The notes: generated by a model not told the origin, from the letters alone. A DNA stretch of 64,000 nt from Chelonoidis abingdonii (GCF_003597395.2 NC_133771.1:49803864-49867863), one strand, 5' to 3'; shown: positions 1 through 12,731, numbered from the stretch's first letter. Program-made: numbers and translations.

Positions 1-1751
1 CCATTGACCTCAATGTCCTTAACTACTTTCTCCTTCAAATTTTTTTCCAAGACCTTGCATACTACAGATGTTAAACTAACAGGCCTGTAGTTACCCGGAT
101 CCCTTTTTTTCCCTTTCTTAAAAATAGGAATTATGTTAGCAATTCTCCAGTCATACGGTACAACCCCTGAGTTTACAGGTTCATTACAAATTCTTGCTAA
201 TGGGCTTGCAATTTCATGTGCCGGTTCCTTTAATATTCTTGCATGAAGATTATCTGGGCCCCTCCATTTAGTCCCATTTAAGCTGTTTGAGTTTGGCTTC
301 TACTGCGGATGTGATAATATCTACCTCCATAGCCTCATTCCCATTTGTCATCCTACCATTATCCCTAAGCTCTTCATTAGCCTCATTAAAGACTGAGGCA
401 AAGTATTTGTTTATATATTGGGCCATGCCTAGATTATCCTTAACCTCCACTCCATCCTCAGTGTTTAGCGGTCCCACTTCTTCTTTCTTCATTTTCTTTT
501 TCTTTTATATGGCTATAGAACCTTTTTTACCATTGGTTTTAATTCCATTTGCAAGGTCCAACTCTACATGGCTTTTGGCCTTTCTCACTTTATTCCTAGA
601 TGTTCTGACCTCAGTAAGGTAGCTTTCCTTGCTGATCACTCCCATTTTCCACTCCTTATAGGCTTTCTGCTTTTTGTTAATCACCTCTCTGAGATGCTTG
701 CTCATCCAGCTTGGTCTACAATTCCTGCCTATGATTTTTTTCTCTTGGGATGCTTCTGTTAGCTTCTACAACTTTGACTTGAAGTAATTTCAGGCCTCCT
801 CCGCCTTTAGATCCACAAGTTCTTCAGTCCAGTCCAATCCACTTCCCTAACTAATTTCTTTAATTTCTTAGTTAGCCTTTTTGAAATCAAAAACCCTAGT
901 CACAGATCTATTTTTGTTTATCCTTCCATTTGGTTTTAACTGAATTAGCTCATGATTGCTTGAACCAAGATTGTCCCCTACAACCATTTCGTCACTACTT
1001 ACCAAAACCAAATCTACAGTGTTATCCCCTCTTGTTGGTTCAGCAACTACTTGGTGAAGGAATCCATCAGCTATCACCTCCAGGAAAATCTGAGGCCTGT
1101 TGTTATTACTAGCACTTGTCCTCCAGTCTCTATCTGGGAAGTTAAAGTCTCCCAGGATCACACAATTCCCATTGGTATTTACTTCATTAAAGACGTCTCT
1201 ATCCATATCCAGATCGGATCCCGGTGGTCTATAGCACCCCCCAAGCACTATCCTAGGAGAGGCACTAGTGTGATTTTTGCCCAGACAGACTCCGTCTTAT
1301 CGATTCCATCACTTCTTATTTCTTTACAGTCTACCTCATCATTGATATACAATGCTACTCCACCACTGTTGCCTTTAATTCTGTCTTTTCTAAACAGAAC
1401 ATACCCTTCAATACCTGTACTCCAGTCATGACTACTATTCCACCGTGTTTCTGTTATCCCTATAATATCTGGTTTCACTTCCTGCACCAGTAACTCTAGT
1501 TCCTCCATTTTGTTACCTAGGCTCCTCGCATTGGTGTATAAACATCTTAATTCTTGCAGTTTGGCTTTGCTCACATTCTTTACCCAATTAGGTACAGACA
1601 TTCTACCGCCAGTATCGCCTATTAGAATGGTATCTACAGTACCCTGCCTCCATATGTCCATTCTCCTACCCACAGCTGTATCCTTTCTTTTTTCATTTTC
1701 TTCCCTCCCAGTGTTAAAATCCGGCATGGAGATTACCTGGACATCTCCCAA
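1..1751 (-). pseudogene. CR1 ORF2 (endonuclease + start of reverse transcriptase), broken
   Basis: The apurinic-like endonuclease is split between 1248-1751 and 868-1248. The first part shows YTNARSLGNKMEELE, the I-I-G-I-T-E-T-R-W active-site block and GGVALYIND. The second shows GGCYRPPGSD, LGDFNFPDRDW and a late SSNHELI block, all standard for CR1 endonucleases. A one-base shift near 1248-1256 separates them. A basic linker follows (505-705, 268-492) with KYFASVFNE. The RT then begins near 1-290 with GVVPYDWRIANIIPIFKKG and NYRPVSLTS. There is a further frameshift near 290. The catalytic FADD box is outside the window. A whole ORF2 would nick target DNA and prime reverse transcription; this copy cannot. 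Confidence 0.88.
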
Positions 1752-1787
1752 CCATCTCCCTCCAATTCCTAGTTTAAAGCTCTCTTA

Positions 1788-3017
1788 ATCAGTTGTGCCA
1801 GCCTCCATCCTAGAAGTCTGTTTCCCTCTCTACTCAGGTGAAGTCCATCCCGAGAGAACAGTCTTCTGTCCATGAATGCCTCCCAATGGCGATACATCCC
1901 AAACCCTCCTTATAGCACCACTGTCTGAGCCATCTGTTAATCGCCATAATCTTGTCACACCTTTGTTGCCCTTGTCTAGGAACAGACAGAATCCTTCTGA
2001 AGATCACCTGAGCCTCAATTTCCTTAAGCGTCTTCCCCAGCCTGGCATAGTCTCCCTTGATACGTTCCAGCAAGAATCTAGCCATATCATTCCTTCCCAC
2101 ATGAAGGACAATCAACAGATTCTTTCCCACTCCCGTTAGGATTCTCTTCAGCCTCTGATCCACATCCCGTATCTTAGCACCCAGCAGACAGCACATCATT
2201 CTGTTCTCTGGATCAGCTCTGATTACAGGCCTGTCCGTCCTTCTCAGTAAGGAGTCCTCAGTCACGTAGACCTGCCTTTTCCTGGTGACAGTGTGATTCT
2301 CTGGTCTATCCCCTGCTCCCACTGGCTGCGAGTCCTCTCGATTCCTATTCTCCCTTGCAATCTTCTGCAACCCATCCTGTATCCTCCTGGGACTGATTTT
2401 TGGTGGTGTTACCTCCATTGACTCTTCCTCGCATCCTATAGGACTAGCTGCTTGTCTCTTCTTCCTTGCCCTCTCACCTTCAGTGGCCACCTGCTGTGCC
2501 CTTTCTTCATTTTCCAACTCCGCAAACTTGTTCCTGAGCTCTCTTTCTCCTTCACTGGCTCGCTTTTTCCTCTGCCTGGTTCTCTCGGTCACGTGCTTCC
2601 AATGTCCACTTTCCTCACCCAGCAGTCTCCCCTCAGAGTTCTTTGGTTCTGCTTCCATCTGCAAGTCTGAGCTTTTCCCTTCAGCCTCCTCGTGTCTTTG
2701 CTCCATCATCTGCTCGAACCCCCTTCTAAACTTAACCAGAGTTTCCACCTGCATCTCCAATCCTTGGATCTTTTCTTCCATCAGCTCTATCAGGTGGCAC
2801 TTCATGCAAATGAAACTCTTTTTTCAGGTACCCCCTCCAGGATCATGTACATGACGCAGCTTCCACATCCAGTCATCTTCATTGTGTCTTCCACTGCTTG
2901 GGTCATTACCACTGCTGCCTCTGTATCTGTCATAGCTTTCCCACCTAAGTCCTGTAAGTCCAAGAAACATAAACCAAAACACCACCACCCACAGCAAAAC
3001 AAACTCCCAGTGAGCAC
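1788..3017 (-). pseudogene. CR1 ORF1 (coiled-coil, SGNH-esterase type), frameshifted
   Basis: The main open segment is 1834-2805 (323 codons). Its N-terminal half is a Glu/Lys/Arg-rich coiled coil starting MKCHLIELMEEKIQGLEMQV. The C-terminal half matches the SGNH-hydrolase-like domain known in CR1 ORF1: a block-I motif reading EDSLLR where families have GDS, and LHVGRNDMARF where G-x-N-D is expected. A CGSC pair lies upstream in the 2802-3017 frame and a CMKCH pair starts the main segment; together they would form a zinc-binding motif. A 1-nt shift in an A/T homopolymer at 2819-2824 separates them. A second shift near 1905-1920 changes the frame after WCYKEG, and the family-like tail LSREGNRLLGW continues in another frame below 1834. 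ORF1 proteins bind RNA and are thought to act in retrotransposition particles. Confidence 0.85.
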
Positions 3018-3175
3018 AAAAACACAGCATTACAGACTTCCTTCACTAGGCTGTCTGTTCCTCTGCCTGCTTTTCTTAGTCTTCCCCAAACTCCCACCCA
3101 GACTCCCCTGTTTACAGCTCTGTTTACTGGCTCCTGTGCCGCTGCAGCTGTCTGTGTCACTTGTGTGAATTTGGA

Positions 3176-3290
3176 AGTCACTTAAAGTTTCTGCCTCCAT
3201 TTTGTCATCTGTAAAATGAGGATAGTGATGTTTATCTGTCTTTGTAAAGCAATGAGAGAGTTATGGATTAACAGCATTATATTAAGCCTA
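3176..3290 (+). repeat. MIR/CORE-SINE relic
   Basis: The stretch reads 'catctgtaaaatgaggata' after a C/T-rich lead, which is the hallmark core-to-3' segment of MIR-type SINEs. It directly abuts the 5' end of the CR1 copy. Boundaries and strand rest on similarity to the remembered MIR consensus only. Confidence 0.55.
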
Positions 3291-5904
3291 AATATTATTC
3301 TGTTGCACAACTTCTCTCCTCATTCATCACTTATGGGTAATGCCACCCACCTGTGGAATTCAGAGATGGTCCGTTGATGGAGGCCCCAGAATTAAACCCA
3401 CTCTTCAGCTTATGCCATCAGATTTTCTGTCTTGCAGGGGTAGAACAAGTTAGCAGTTCAGTTTCTGCTAACCTTCTTATTTTGTAACATTAATTTGTAT
3501 TTCTGTGTGTGTGTGGTAGTAACTTACTTCATTTCCCTCTCCTGAGGTAAGGAATCATTGGAGTAGTGGGGCTCTAACCAGTACTGGATTTACCATGGCG
3601 CCATATCACCAAGCCCAAGCTCAGAAAGGGGCCCGTAACACTTGCTTCATCCCCTCTTCAGAAACGGAGCCTCAGAGCAGCCCAGATCCAGCTTGGGAGC
3701 TGAGACCCCACAGGGCCCTGGGAGATGGAGCTCCTTGGCCAGCTCCCTAGCTAGAGAGCCTGCACTGGAGCAGGGAAGGAACTACATTTCCCAACATTCC
3801 CTTGACCAGTATCAACAGGAAAGGGAGGGGGGAAGCTGAGACACTCCATGCGCTGCAGCTTATTGTGAATGGAGAACTGGCTGCTAGAAGGAGGTGGCAG
3901 TGTGAATGGGGAACAAGTATGCTCAAGGAATAGAAGGCTTTGGCCCAGATAGCACTGTCAAAAGACTTCCCCAGACTGGCTTAGGGATGCTGGTGTGACC
4001 TTGCCTGGCTGCCCCCAAAGAAGGAACTGGGTGGACTAAATGGACAGTGTACCCCTCTCTCTGAAGCCTAGCAAGGGAGGTATGTGGATCCCACTAGAAG
4101 TTAAAATGAAAAGTAAGGGAGGGGAGGCTCTACTAGAGGACCTGGGCAGCTTCAGATACAGTACGGGAGGATTTCCACTTCTGAGCCATGAAAATAGACA
4201 TTGACTTTTTCCTTTCCAGATGTATCTAATATTCAGAAAGGGAATCTAGCACCTGCCTTCCAGATCTGAACACCCTCAAAATTCAGGAGTGCTCAAGCTC
4301 AATTTGGGCAACTGTTACTTCATTTCTCCCAAATCAAATATGCTGATCCACTGTAATTTGCTGTAGAAAAAGTGGGATAAAATTGAGCAACAAATGCTGG
4401 GGTCTTCCCCGTGCTAACTAGGACTGGCATTTACCATTTTTTTTTTTTTTTTAGTTTTGTTTGTTTAAAAGGAAAACAGTAATATTGCATTGGCAAATTT
4501 CCCATAGAAACAAAGAATGGAACAAAAGAATAATAAAGGCACCTCAACTTTTCCTCATTTATGTAGGTCAGTCTTACAATATGGATCCAAATATCTTCCA
4601 ATCACACAAGCTGAAAATTGTTCCACTTTACTGCAGTTCTGTAACCATGCGGAAACCAGTCCTGTCTGTGTTCTGTGCACATCCAAATTCTTATTGAATT
4701 CAGAAGTGCCTTGCCTTTGTGACCATACTGCCTGATATTTTCAGCCCATTTTAACTAATGTTAAACTTATGTAATTTCATTTTTTAAATGAAACATTTTA
4801 ATGTTTGGAACCTAAGATTGGTGAAGCAGTAGCTCCACCATTGAAATACAGCCACATCTTCAGAAGAGGACTTGCTTCCAAAAAACCCCCGGCACCACCA
4901 AAATGTGGACACACTGCACAGCAATTTCAAAGCCTCAGCTATAGCCATTCAGTCCAAAAGTTTTTCCTGTACTTCATTAAATAGAGCCTATTGCATGACA
5001 AATATATGGCTCATTGTGTGGGGGTCTGATCCTTGCTTGAAGTGAGATGTCTAGAGTTCTGTCCTGATCAGACTAATTTGAGACAAGATCAGTGGGCTCA
5101 GAACTCTGTCTACAAGGAATCACACCCAGGAATACCAATCAATCATCATAAGTAGATACTTTATGCATCTAAATTTGCAGGCAAAGATCTGTTCTGGGAA
5201 ACATTAGAGAATTAGCAGTTGAGATTGCTGAGGTGCCTTGATAGTCACTTTCAAAGCAAGCATAGCAATACATTGGTTGCTGCCAGCACCAAGACTATCA
5301 AAGAAACTGTTTCCCTAGCAAAGAGAAGAATCTGGAGCAGAAGCTTCTAAGGAATTATTTTCCCTAACCAACAAAATCCTCAGGCTGACAAAAACAAAAT
5401 CATCCTTTTTGTGTACAAGACTTCCTTTGAATCGACCCTCTAAATGCATTCTGCTGTTGTTAGAAACAGCAAGGCTCCAGTCACAAGTTACATCTCTATG
5501 TCCATTCAGGGACCACATCCCAAAAAGTGTCCTCTCCAAAGAAACAGATTCATTCATAACTGGCCAGATGCTGGAAGGGGTTCGTTATCTACCAGCTGTT
5601 CAAAATCAGGAAGAACTTTTTGAACCCAGTGCAAAGAATTACTCACTTAGGGGTCAATATAGGCATGATTCTTTCCATAATTTTACCACGATAGTAAAGG
5701 TATACAGAGATCCAACCCTTCATCACCTTAGTCACCTGCTGGCAGTGGTCATCCATATCGAATTATCTCCAGTTCTAACATTGCTGGTGCCATGCAGCAG
5801 TGCCATCTCTTAAATGGTGTTCCTCAAAAACTGCCTCCTGAAATTCCTTATGAGGACAGAGAACCACACGCATGATCCAGTACATAATTAGAAGTTATTC
5901 TCAT
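3291..5904. other. No gene recognised; noncoding
   Basis: About 2.6 kb with only short open frames that lack splice sites or family motifs. A poly-T tract lies near 4437-4452. I looked for the missing N-terminal ZNF451 exons (acidic SUMO-interaction motif region) and did not find them. Confidence 0.5.
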
Positions 5905-6400
5905 AGTTTCATAGATTCTAAGGCCAGAAATGACAATTCGGATAATCTATTCTGTTCTTACCTCATGTATTACACAGGTCCATAGAACTTCCCTGAAATA
6001 ATTCATGTTTAGTTCAAACATTTCTTTAAGGAAAATATCTAATCTTGATTTAAAAATTGCCAGTGATAGCATATGCACTATAATTCTTGGTATATTGTTC
6101 CAGTGATTGATTACCCTCACTATTAAAAATGTGTCTTGTTTTCAGACTGAATTTGTGTAGCTTCAACTTCTAGCCATTGGCTCTTGTGATACCTTTGTCT
6201 GCTAGACTGAAGAGCCAGTTATCAAATTTGTACACCATGTAGATGCTTATAAACACTGATGAAGACACTCCTTAATATTTTCTTTCTTAAGCTAAATAGA
6301 TAGACTCAAGGAGATGAATCATTCTTGGGCATATTAACTAATCCTTTAGTCATTTTCATGGCTTTTCTCAGATCACACCTGAATGTCCCTTTGTGGGCAG
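5905..6400 (-). mobile_element. CR1 LINE 3' end fragment
   Basis: The plus strand starts 'catagattctaaggccaga' and continues through 'tgttccagtgattgattacc', text typical of the reversed 3' untranslated end of reptile CR1 elements. The tail lies at the left, so the element is on the minus strand. It is 5'-truncated, as most CR1 copies are. No coding part remains. Confidence 0.72.
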
Positions 6401-9400
6401 ATAAGTACAAACATGCTGAAAGCCAACCCATGTTCACTTTAAACTCCTGCATATTGTCTATGGACACCAGCGTCACAGTGTGGAGAACATAGTGAGGACT
6501 GGTCTACACTGAAAACTTATCTGCATAGTTACATCTTTCAGGGGTGTGAAAAATCCACATAGCTATCTCAGCCTAACCCCTGTTAGTTGAGACATTTCTT
6601 ACCTGATCATTTTCTGCTAGCATGCTTTGACTTCATTCAACCTACCCTTGTAGTCTGGAAAATGACCAGAATATAGCTGAACAACTTGAATTTTTTTTCT
6701 AAAGATGACATGAACACACAATTGCCTAAAGGTTAATTAATACAGTGTATCACATTGTTGTCTTAACACTAAGAATTGGTTGCTTGAGAGTTAATACAGC
6801 TTTGAAGAACTCTCTCGGTGGCGTGACCTGAAAAGTGGGACTCTAGTTCTGGAGCCTCCAGCAACAGTGTTGGACTGCCTCCTAGTTCCACAGGTGGGGG
6901 CATTACCTGTGAATGAGGAGAAAAGCTGCTTACAGAATTATCAGGTAAGAAATTTCTCATTATGGTTATGACAAATTATCCTACCAGTACAGGATTATTC
7001 ACTCCAATATATTTCCTAGTACACACTGCTGTGTGTGCACCAATTTAGGCGACTTTGCCTGTGAAGCGCTGTTTCCGTGCTATGCTGCTCTGTAGTGATG
7101 CGTGTGTGTTGCATTGTGGGTAGATACCTCAGCAGCAGTGTTTACTGCTGGTATGAAGTTCTCTACATTCAAAGTAACTTAGTTGCAATATTGAGGAATA
7201 TGTATTAAAGCCCATAGTAACTGTGGAATTTGGAGTCAAATTCCTCACAATCCCTTCCCACTGTGTCCAAAAAATTACTTAGTTCTTGCTAGTCCTTGCC
7301 ATTTTACAGCATGTGTCAGCGAGCATGGAATTTGCTGAATTGTATGATGGGGAATACTTGAATCTTTCACAGCTAGACTAATGTGAGCTTTTTCAAAGCC
7401 ACTGAAATGTTTGAAAAATGATCTACAAGTCTGGAAGCCAACATTTCAGACTTCCCATGAAAAAGAAACCTTTGCTGATAATACTCAAACAAAACCAACC
7501 AGAAGAACTTCCTCCCTTCAAAAGTTACTGCAGGATATCCAAGGTGCTCATGCTACAGGCATATACTTCCCTTATAAGCACCCTTAGACTTGTAAAGAAT
7601 CGACCACATAATATATTTCTTTAAAAAGAAGAAACAGCCACTGGTCCAACTCCTGGTACTGGTATGGAGTGTGGGATACAAGAGCTACCTTAATATGTAA
7701 CCTGTTACATGCACCATGCCAATTCTTGATATGTTTTTTCAATAACCGATTTGTGCATTACAAGTACATACCCTCAGTTGCATTTTATAACCTGTATAAC
7801 TCAGATGTCTTTTTATCTATGATAAATGTATTAAATCCTGTGAATCCCACGTTTGCTCAGGGCAATGTCCAAATTGTGATGAAATGCCTTGGCCAGTGAG
7901 AGATCATGATAAACGGGATTTTGATGTGATGTGTGTTTTACCATATATTTCCAGCTGCTTTCATGCCATTTTGTGCCTGGCCATGTGATGTTTGTCAGAG
8001 GTGGGGAGCCTAACCGATGTCGGGGTGTATGGATAATGGGGATGAGGGTGGTTGTTTTTGTTTTGTTTTTGAGACCAATCTAGTGGGGAAGGGGAAGAAT
8101 GGAGGCAGGGAAAATAGGGATATTTCTGCCCTTTCCTGTAGCTAAATTCACCTTATTACAAAGCTATGACATTACGCAGTCAGCATCTAGAAGAAGATAC
8201 CTGGGACTCCTCAAAACCCAGGCCAATGGGGTATATTGATTAAAATGACATTTACAAGACGAGTTCCCCTCATCAGCATTGTCTGTTGCTGCTGAGCTGT
8301 CTGATGTCTCAAGGAGGCCCTAGTTATTTAGGGGACTTGACGTCTTCTCTGGTCCAGGGATGTTCAGACCCCTACCATTTTGGCTTGCTTGCAGCCCCCA
8401 ATGAGACTGTGTAGTATAACCAGGGATTAGTGGTGTCCTTCTAGGGAAAATCGTATCCTGCTCTTCAGAATAGACCCATGTAATATGAGCTACCAGAGGT
8501 AGCATTTCTTTGTGTTATACAGGTTTTTGTCACAGCTCCTTGTCTTTGCTTCAGCACAGGAAATTGTCCCGGGAGTAACCAAGTCCTTCATTTGTTGTGA
8601 TGGCTGCAATTAAATCTTAGCTCTTAAATCTAGTCTGGATGTGCTCCTCTCCTAAGAGGATAAGAGAGTCCTGAACCTCTCTATGGCACTGCACAGAAAC
8701 ACAAACCTTAGTAGTGGCAGCAGCTTCAGGATCTGTGCTCTTGTACCAAAAAGCAAGTCCAAAATAGAGACTTTTGGACTCTCAGATATGTTCTTTAAAT
8801 AGAAAGGGGACATCTAGTCCAGATTACCGTGAAGCCATGGGGTACAGACAGGTGCCAGACAGATCACTTCAGATCTGAACCAATGCAGTATCACATAGCA
8901 ATGAGGAAGACTAAATTAATCAGTGTAGTTATATCAGAATGGCAGTGCAGCCATACTACTTTTACACCAACATACCTCCCACAGAAATAGAGGTAGGTAG
9001 ATTCAAAAGGAGTGGAGGGGAAATGTTTCCAGTGCAACTTTTTGGTGTAAACATCCTCAGGCATTTGATGTCAGGAAGATTCTCCTACTATTTACCAACA
9101 GCGTAAGTTTTCCCTTTTTCTGTCTTTCTTATATCCTATTACTGTTAGTTATACCCCACTATGCAGCCCCAAATAATTCTGCTCTCTCCTTGGTGTTTAC
9201 ACCTTCCAAATAATGGTAGATGTAATTATATCACCGAGGAAGAGCAGTATACCATCACCAGGTTATTTATAAGTTTTACTTTTCTTCTCCTCTGTAGAGC
9301 ACTCTGACACCATGATAGGTGTTATATAAAAACCTAAATAGCCAATTCCGTAGCAGGATTATATTCTGTCAGTACTGACACCTGCAGTGTATTCGCTTAC

Positions 9401-9914
9401 CTTAGATAATTTTCTGAGCTAAGAACCGTGAAATGGAGTTTTTGACTTCTGATCTTAATTTCTCCAAACTGAGAGTTTCATGACTAACATGTCTGTCTCA
9501 CAGAAGAAATGAAGGTCATTTGAAGTCACAAGTTCTCTATAATGGATTTTAGGTGAGAAAATTCCATATGGTGAGTGTACCACAGATGGTGGCGGTGCTG
9601 ATAGATCATGGAAAGGTTGGCAGTCAGATTGAGGTGGTTTTTCCTGTGTTCAATAGCCAATAATGAATGAGTGTGTCAGATTTCAAGAGTGTATCTCACT
9701 GGGATATGGAAATTAACCACAAGTCATTCATTTACCTTGGTATGAGCACCTACATTCCACTGACAATTATACGATAGAATATATCTATTCTAGGCTCCTC
9801 CTTGTAAATCAAACTTTCATCCACATTTGAGTACTTAGTGTTAATTTGGGCTAATTCAATGTGTCTAATCAGAATAAATTGATTGTCTTTTTATCTAATC
9901 TGTTCACTTTTTAG
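6401..9914. other. No gene recognised; intron or upstream sequence of ZNF451
   Basis: Only short spurious open frames occur. Around 6497-6600 the phrase 'ggactggtctacact' resembles the termini of short inverted-repeat elements seen elsewhere in this window, but no second end was found. The last bases before 9915 form a pyrimidine-rich acceptor ending in ttag. Confidence 0.5.
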
Positions 9915-10026
9915 GAAAAAGTGGACTCCCAGCATGCTCATGGATTGCAGGAGCTGGAATTTATCCGGGGGCATAGTGACACAGAAGCAGCAAGGTTGTG
10001 TGTAGACCAGTGGCTAAAAATGCCAG
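9915..10026 (+). CDS. ZNF451: ZNF451 exon: end of N-terminal helical region
   Basis: 112 nt in phase 0, encoding EKVDSQHAHGLQELEFIRGH and ending ...DQWLKMP plus the first base of Gly. The acceptor is ctttttag and the donor cag|gtattt. The motif HAHGLQELEFIRGHSDTEAA is strongly conserved in ZNF451. No zinc finger lies here. The 5' neighbour exon is not in the window, so where the preceding codon is completed cannot be checked. Confidence 0.93.
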
Positions 10027-10830
10027 GTATTTAATTAGAAAGGGTGGGAATTTAAAATATGGCACTCACAACTATTAAACAGTGAATACTCATAAGAGCA
10101 GTGAACATTGCTCCAGTAATATGAAGTCAAATAACTATCAGCAACATGTTTTACACCACTTTTATTTCAGCCAATATTGGTTATTTTTAAATGTTACATT
10201 ACACAGTAAATCACCCAGTAATTGCATTAACAATGTCAGCAATGAACAGATACATGACTCCCCAGAGATCCTCCAATAGCAATTTTGTGCGGTGTGGCAT
10301 TTAAAATTTCTCACACAGTGGTTGCTATAAGAATTCTCTCAAATGCTTTTGCAGCCAATTAACTTTAATATATTCCCAGTGGTAAGAATACTGCAGTAAC
10401 ATAGCTACTTGCAAAGGTAGAATTGTTGCATGGAAAACTTTATATTGTGTGATTGTCACTAATAGGAGACCCAATAGAGAAATATTTGTCTTTATATAAA
10501 TGTAAATGTCGGTAAGTACACTTCAGACACAAGGAAGTTCAAAGGATATTTCAAAGAGCAACACTACTAAATTATATGGTGTAAATTGAATAGAGGTTGT
10601 ACAGTGTACAAATCACATTTTTCTGATAACAATTGAAAAATGTAAAACTAATCTTCTAAGTAGTGGGATTAGAAAAACCTTAAAGAGATCAAATTTCCTC
10701 TTGTGCAGCTTGGCTGTTTTGTATTGTATTGCAAGTATAATCTGGGCCTTGGATATTTGATTTTAAAAAAAAAAGTCTTCTGAAATATAATCAAAATTGT
10801 ATGTACTTGCGTATTTTGCTCGCAATCTAG

Positions 10831-10981
10831 GTCTCAAACCAGGCACCATTAACATGGGAAGAAAAGCTGTGCTACGCAGAACCGGCCAAACGCCAATCAA
10901 CAGCAATCCCATTTTATGTCCTGTAATGCACTGCAACAGAAAATTTGATAATGGTCATCTTCTGTTAGGTCACCTGAAAAG
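10831..10981 (+). CDS. ZNF451: ZNF451 exon: first C2H2 finger, 5' part
   Basis: 151 nt, entered in phase 1 and left in phase 2. It encodes GLKPGTINMGRKAV and then LCPVMHCNRKFDNGHLLLGH. The two Cys of the first finger are separated by four residues. The final His lies in the next exon, so the finger is split by an intron. The acceptor is gcaatctag and the donor aag|gtaagg. Confidence 0.93.
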
Positions 10982-11168
10982 GTAAGGACATTTATTATAG
11001 ATCAGAAAAAGAACACCATTGAGCCGTCTTAATTCTAGGGCACTGTGCTTTTATGTTGCATCAAATTTCTATTGTCCTGCCATGTAATCCCAATGTTCCT
11101 TGGGGAGAGAGGATGTCAGTGTATTATTACAGATGTTATGCAGACTTAATGCAAGGAACTTTCCAATA

Positions 11169-12264
11169 CAGTAACTCGTCACTTAACGTTGTAGGTATGG
11201 TCCTGAAAAATGCTACTTTAAGTGAAACAATGTTAAGCGGATGCAATTTCCCCATAAGATTTAATGTAAATGGGAGGGTTAGGTTCCGGGGAATTTTTTT
11301 TTTGCCAGCCAAAAGGCATTATATACATTTTAAACAATTTTTAACCAAGCAATTTAATGCTATGCTGGGGCCGGGGGGTGGAAGAGAGTAGTGTGTACGT
11401 GCTGTGTGTTTACAAACATACAGTACATTACTACAGTTGGGAGGTGCCCCTGCCTTACCCTACACAGGCACAGCCCACTGACACTGGAGATGAGGCAGGC
11501 AAGAAGGCTGAGTGTGCTGTAGGCTAGGGGAAGCACATTGCACAGCAGCCGCAGCTTCACCTACTCTGCAAGCACCAGGGGTGGGGGAGAGCGGAGGGCT
11601 CAACCCTCAGCCCACCCACTCTCCCCCTTCTCCCAAGCCTCCATCCTTGACCTGCCTCTTCTCCCCCGCCACTTCCTCTCCCTTTACTTCCCATGCTGTA
11701 TCCTGGCTCCTCCCCCTTCCCTCTCCTCCCTTCTAAACGCCGCAAGCAAGCTGATTGCGGCTGGCAGGAGGCAGGGGGAGCCTGCATGCCGAGTCCTCCT
11801 TCGCCCTCCCTCCTGCCTGGGGCAATCAGCTGGCTTACGGTGTTTAGGGGGCAGGAGGGAGTGTGGAGGAGCGAGGGCTGGTTGCACTGGTTCCCCTTCC
11901 CTCTCCCCTGCCTTCTGCCCAGGGCAATCAGCTGGCTTGCAGTGATCGGGAGGCAGGGGAGGGAAGGGGGAGCCTGTGCGCTGAGTCCTCACTCCTCTCC
12001 CGTCCCTCCTGCCCCCGAAATGCTGCAAGCCAGCTGATTGCCATGGGCAGGGGAGGAGGGGAAAGGTGCTGATCCGTGGGGTCTGCTGACATGCGGGAGG
12101 CACTGGGCAGGGAGAGGGGGCGTAGGGAGGTTGCCATCTGTGGAGAAAGGAGGCAGCCAAACAACGTAAGAGTGGAGCATTGCATAACCTTAAATGAGCA
12201 TGTTCCCTAATTGGTCGTCAACGAAACAACATTACCCGGGATGACTTAAAGTGAGGAGTTACTG
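11169..12264. mobile_element. 1.1 kb TA-flanked inverted-repeat DNA element (mariner/Tigger-like MITE)
   Basis: The element starts CAGTAACTCGTCACTTAA and ends with the near-exact reverse complement (TTAAAGTGAGGAGTTACTG). A TA dinucleotide flanks each end (11167-11168, 12265-12266), as for Tc1/mariner/pogo elements. It has no transposase; the open frames inside are G/C-rich low-complexity artefacts. Its core carries four copies of a GCAAGCCAGCTGATTGC-like box in alternating orientation. It lies in the ZNF451 intron after the exon ending at 10981. Confidence 0.8.
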
Positions 12265-12604
12265 TATTTCTTTCTGCAGTTGTATTAAAATTCAAAATGG
12301 GGGTTTCTTCCCCTGGTTAAGCACTTCTGTTTTTTCCCTCTCCAATTGGCCATTAAAGTGAAGATACTTCCACTGCGACCACATCTTTGACAAATATTTG
12401 CATTGACATGGCCAATATTAAATGAAGCTATATATTAAAATGTCTTGTCATGTTCACTGCTTTAATGGAAAGTCAGTAGTGTTGGATTGTGGTTTTGCCT
12501 GATTCTTCAAATGTTACATCACACAATAAATCTTTTCTCTCAGAACCCCCTGTTATGTTACTTATAGAGTGGGCTAATGATGTTGGTAACTTTTTCTTTT
12601 ATAG

Positions 12605-12731
12605 GTTTGATCATTCTCCATGTGACCCAGCAATTACACTACATGGACCTCCAACTAATGCTGTTGCCTGTGTGGTATGCTGCAAAAGATTTGTCACCTC
12701 ACAGCAGTATAGTGATCACCTTTTATCTAAG
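12605..12731 (+). CDS. ZNF451: ZNF451 exon: end of finger 1 and finger 2; GC donor
   Basis: 127 nt giving RFDHSPCDPAITLHG and the finger start ACVVCCKRFVTSQQYSDHL, ending ...LLSK. FDHSPCDP and the CVVC pair fix the identity. The exon must end at aag|gcaaga (12731/12732), a GC donor. Reading on to the nearest GT (gga tag|gtattc) would put an in-frame TAG before the junction. With the GC donor the next exon joins in phase 0, giving SK-INEKDDGH, which matches the family around DDGH. A transcript that misses this donor would end ...KARTHG. Confidence 0.9.

Larger units (their letters stand above)
1..3180 (-). mobile_element. CR1-family LINE, 5' portion, cut by the window edge
   Basis: Read on the minus strand, this stretch gives in order a 5' leader, an ORF1 with a zinc-binding stretch, coiled coil and SGNH-esterase-like domain, then an ORF2 endonuclease, a linker and the start of the reverse transcriptase. 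That order is the known architecture of CR1 non-LTR retrotransposons. The RT runs off the left edge, so the 3' part is outside the window. The 5' boundary near 3180 is approximate; a MIR-like sequence follows it directly. Reading frames are broken at several points, so the copy is dead. It lies upstream of the first ZNF451 exon seen here, on the opposite strand, probably within an upstream intron of that gene. Confidence 0.9.

Noticed and set aside
1..9914. N-terminal ZNF451 exons with SUMO-interaction motifs
   Set aside because: Scanned for acidic SIM text and for the helical exon before EKVDSQ; not seen. Probably upstream of the window.
11684..12160. 158-codon minus frame and overlapping plus frames, Pro/Ser-rich
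   Set aside because: All lie inside the mariner-like MITE and come from its G/C-rich palindromic boxes.
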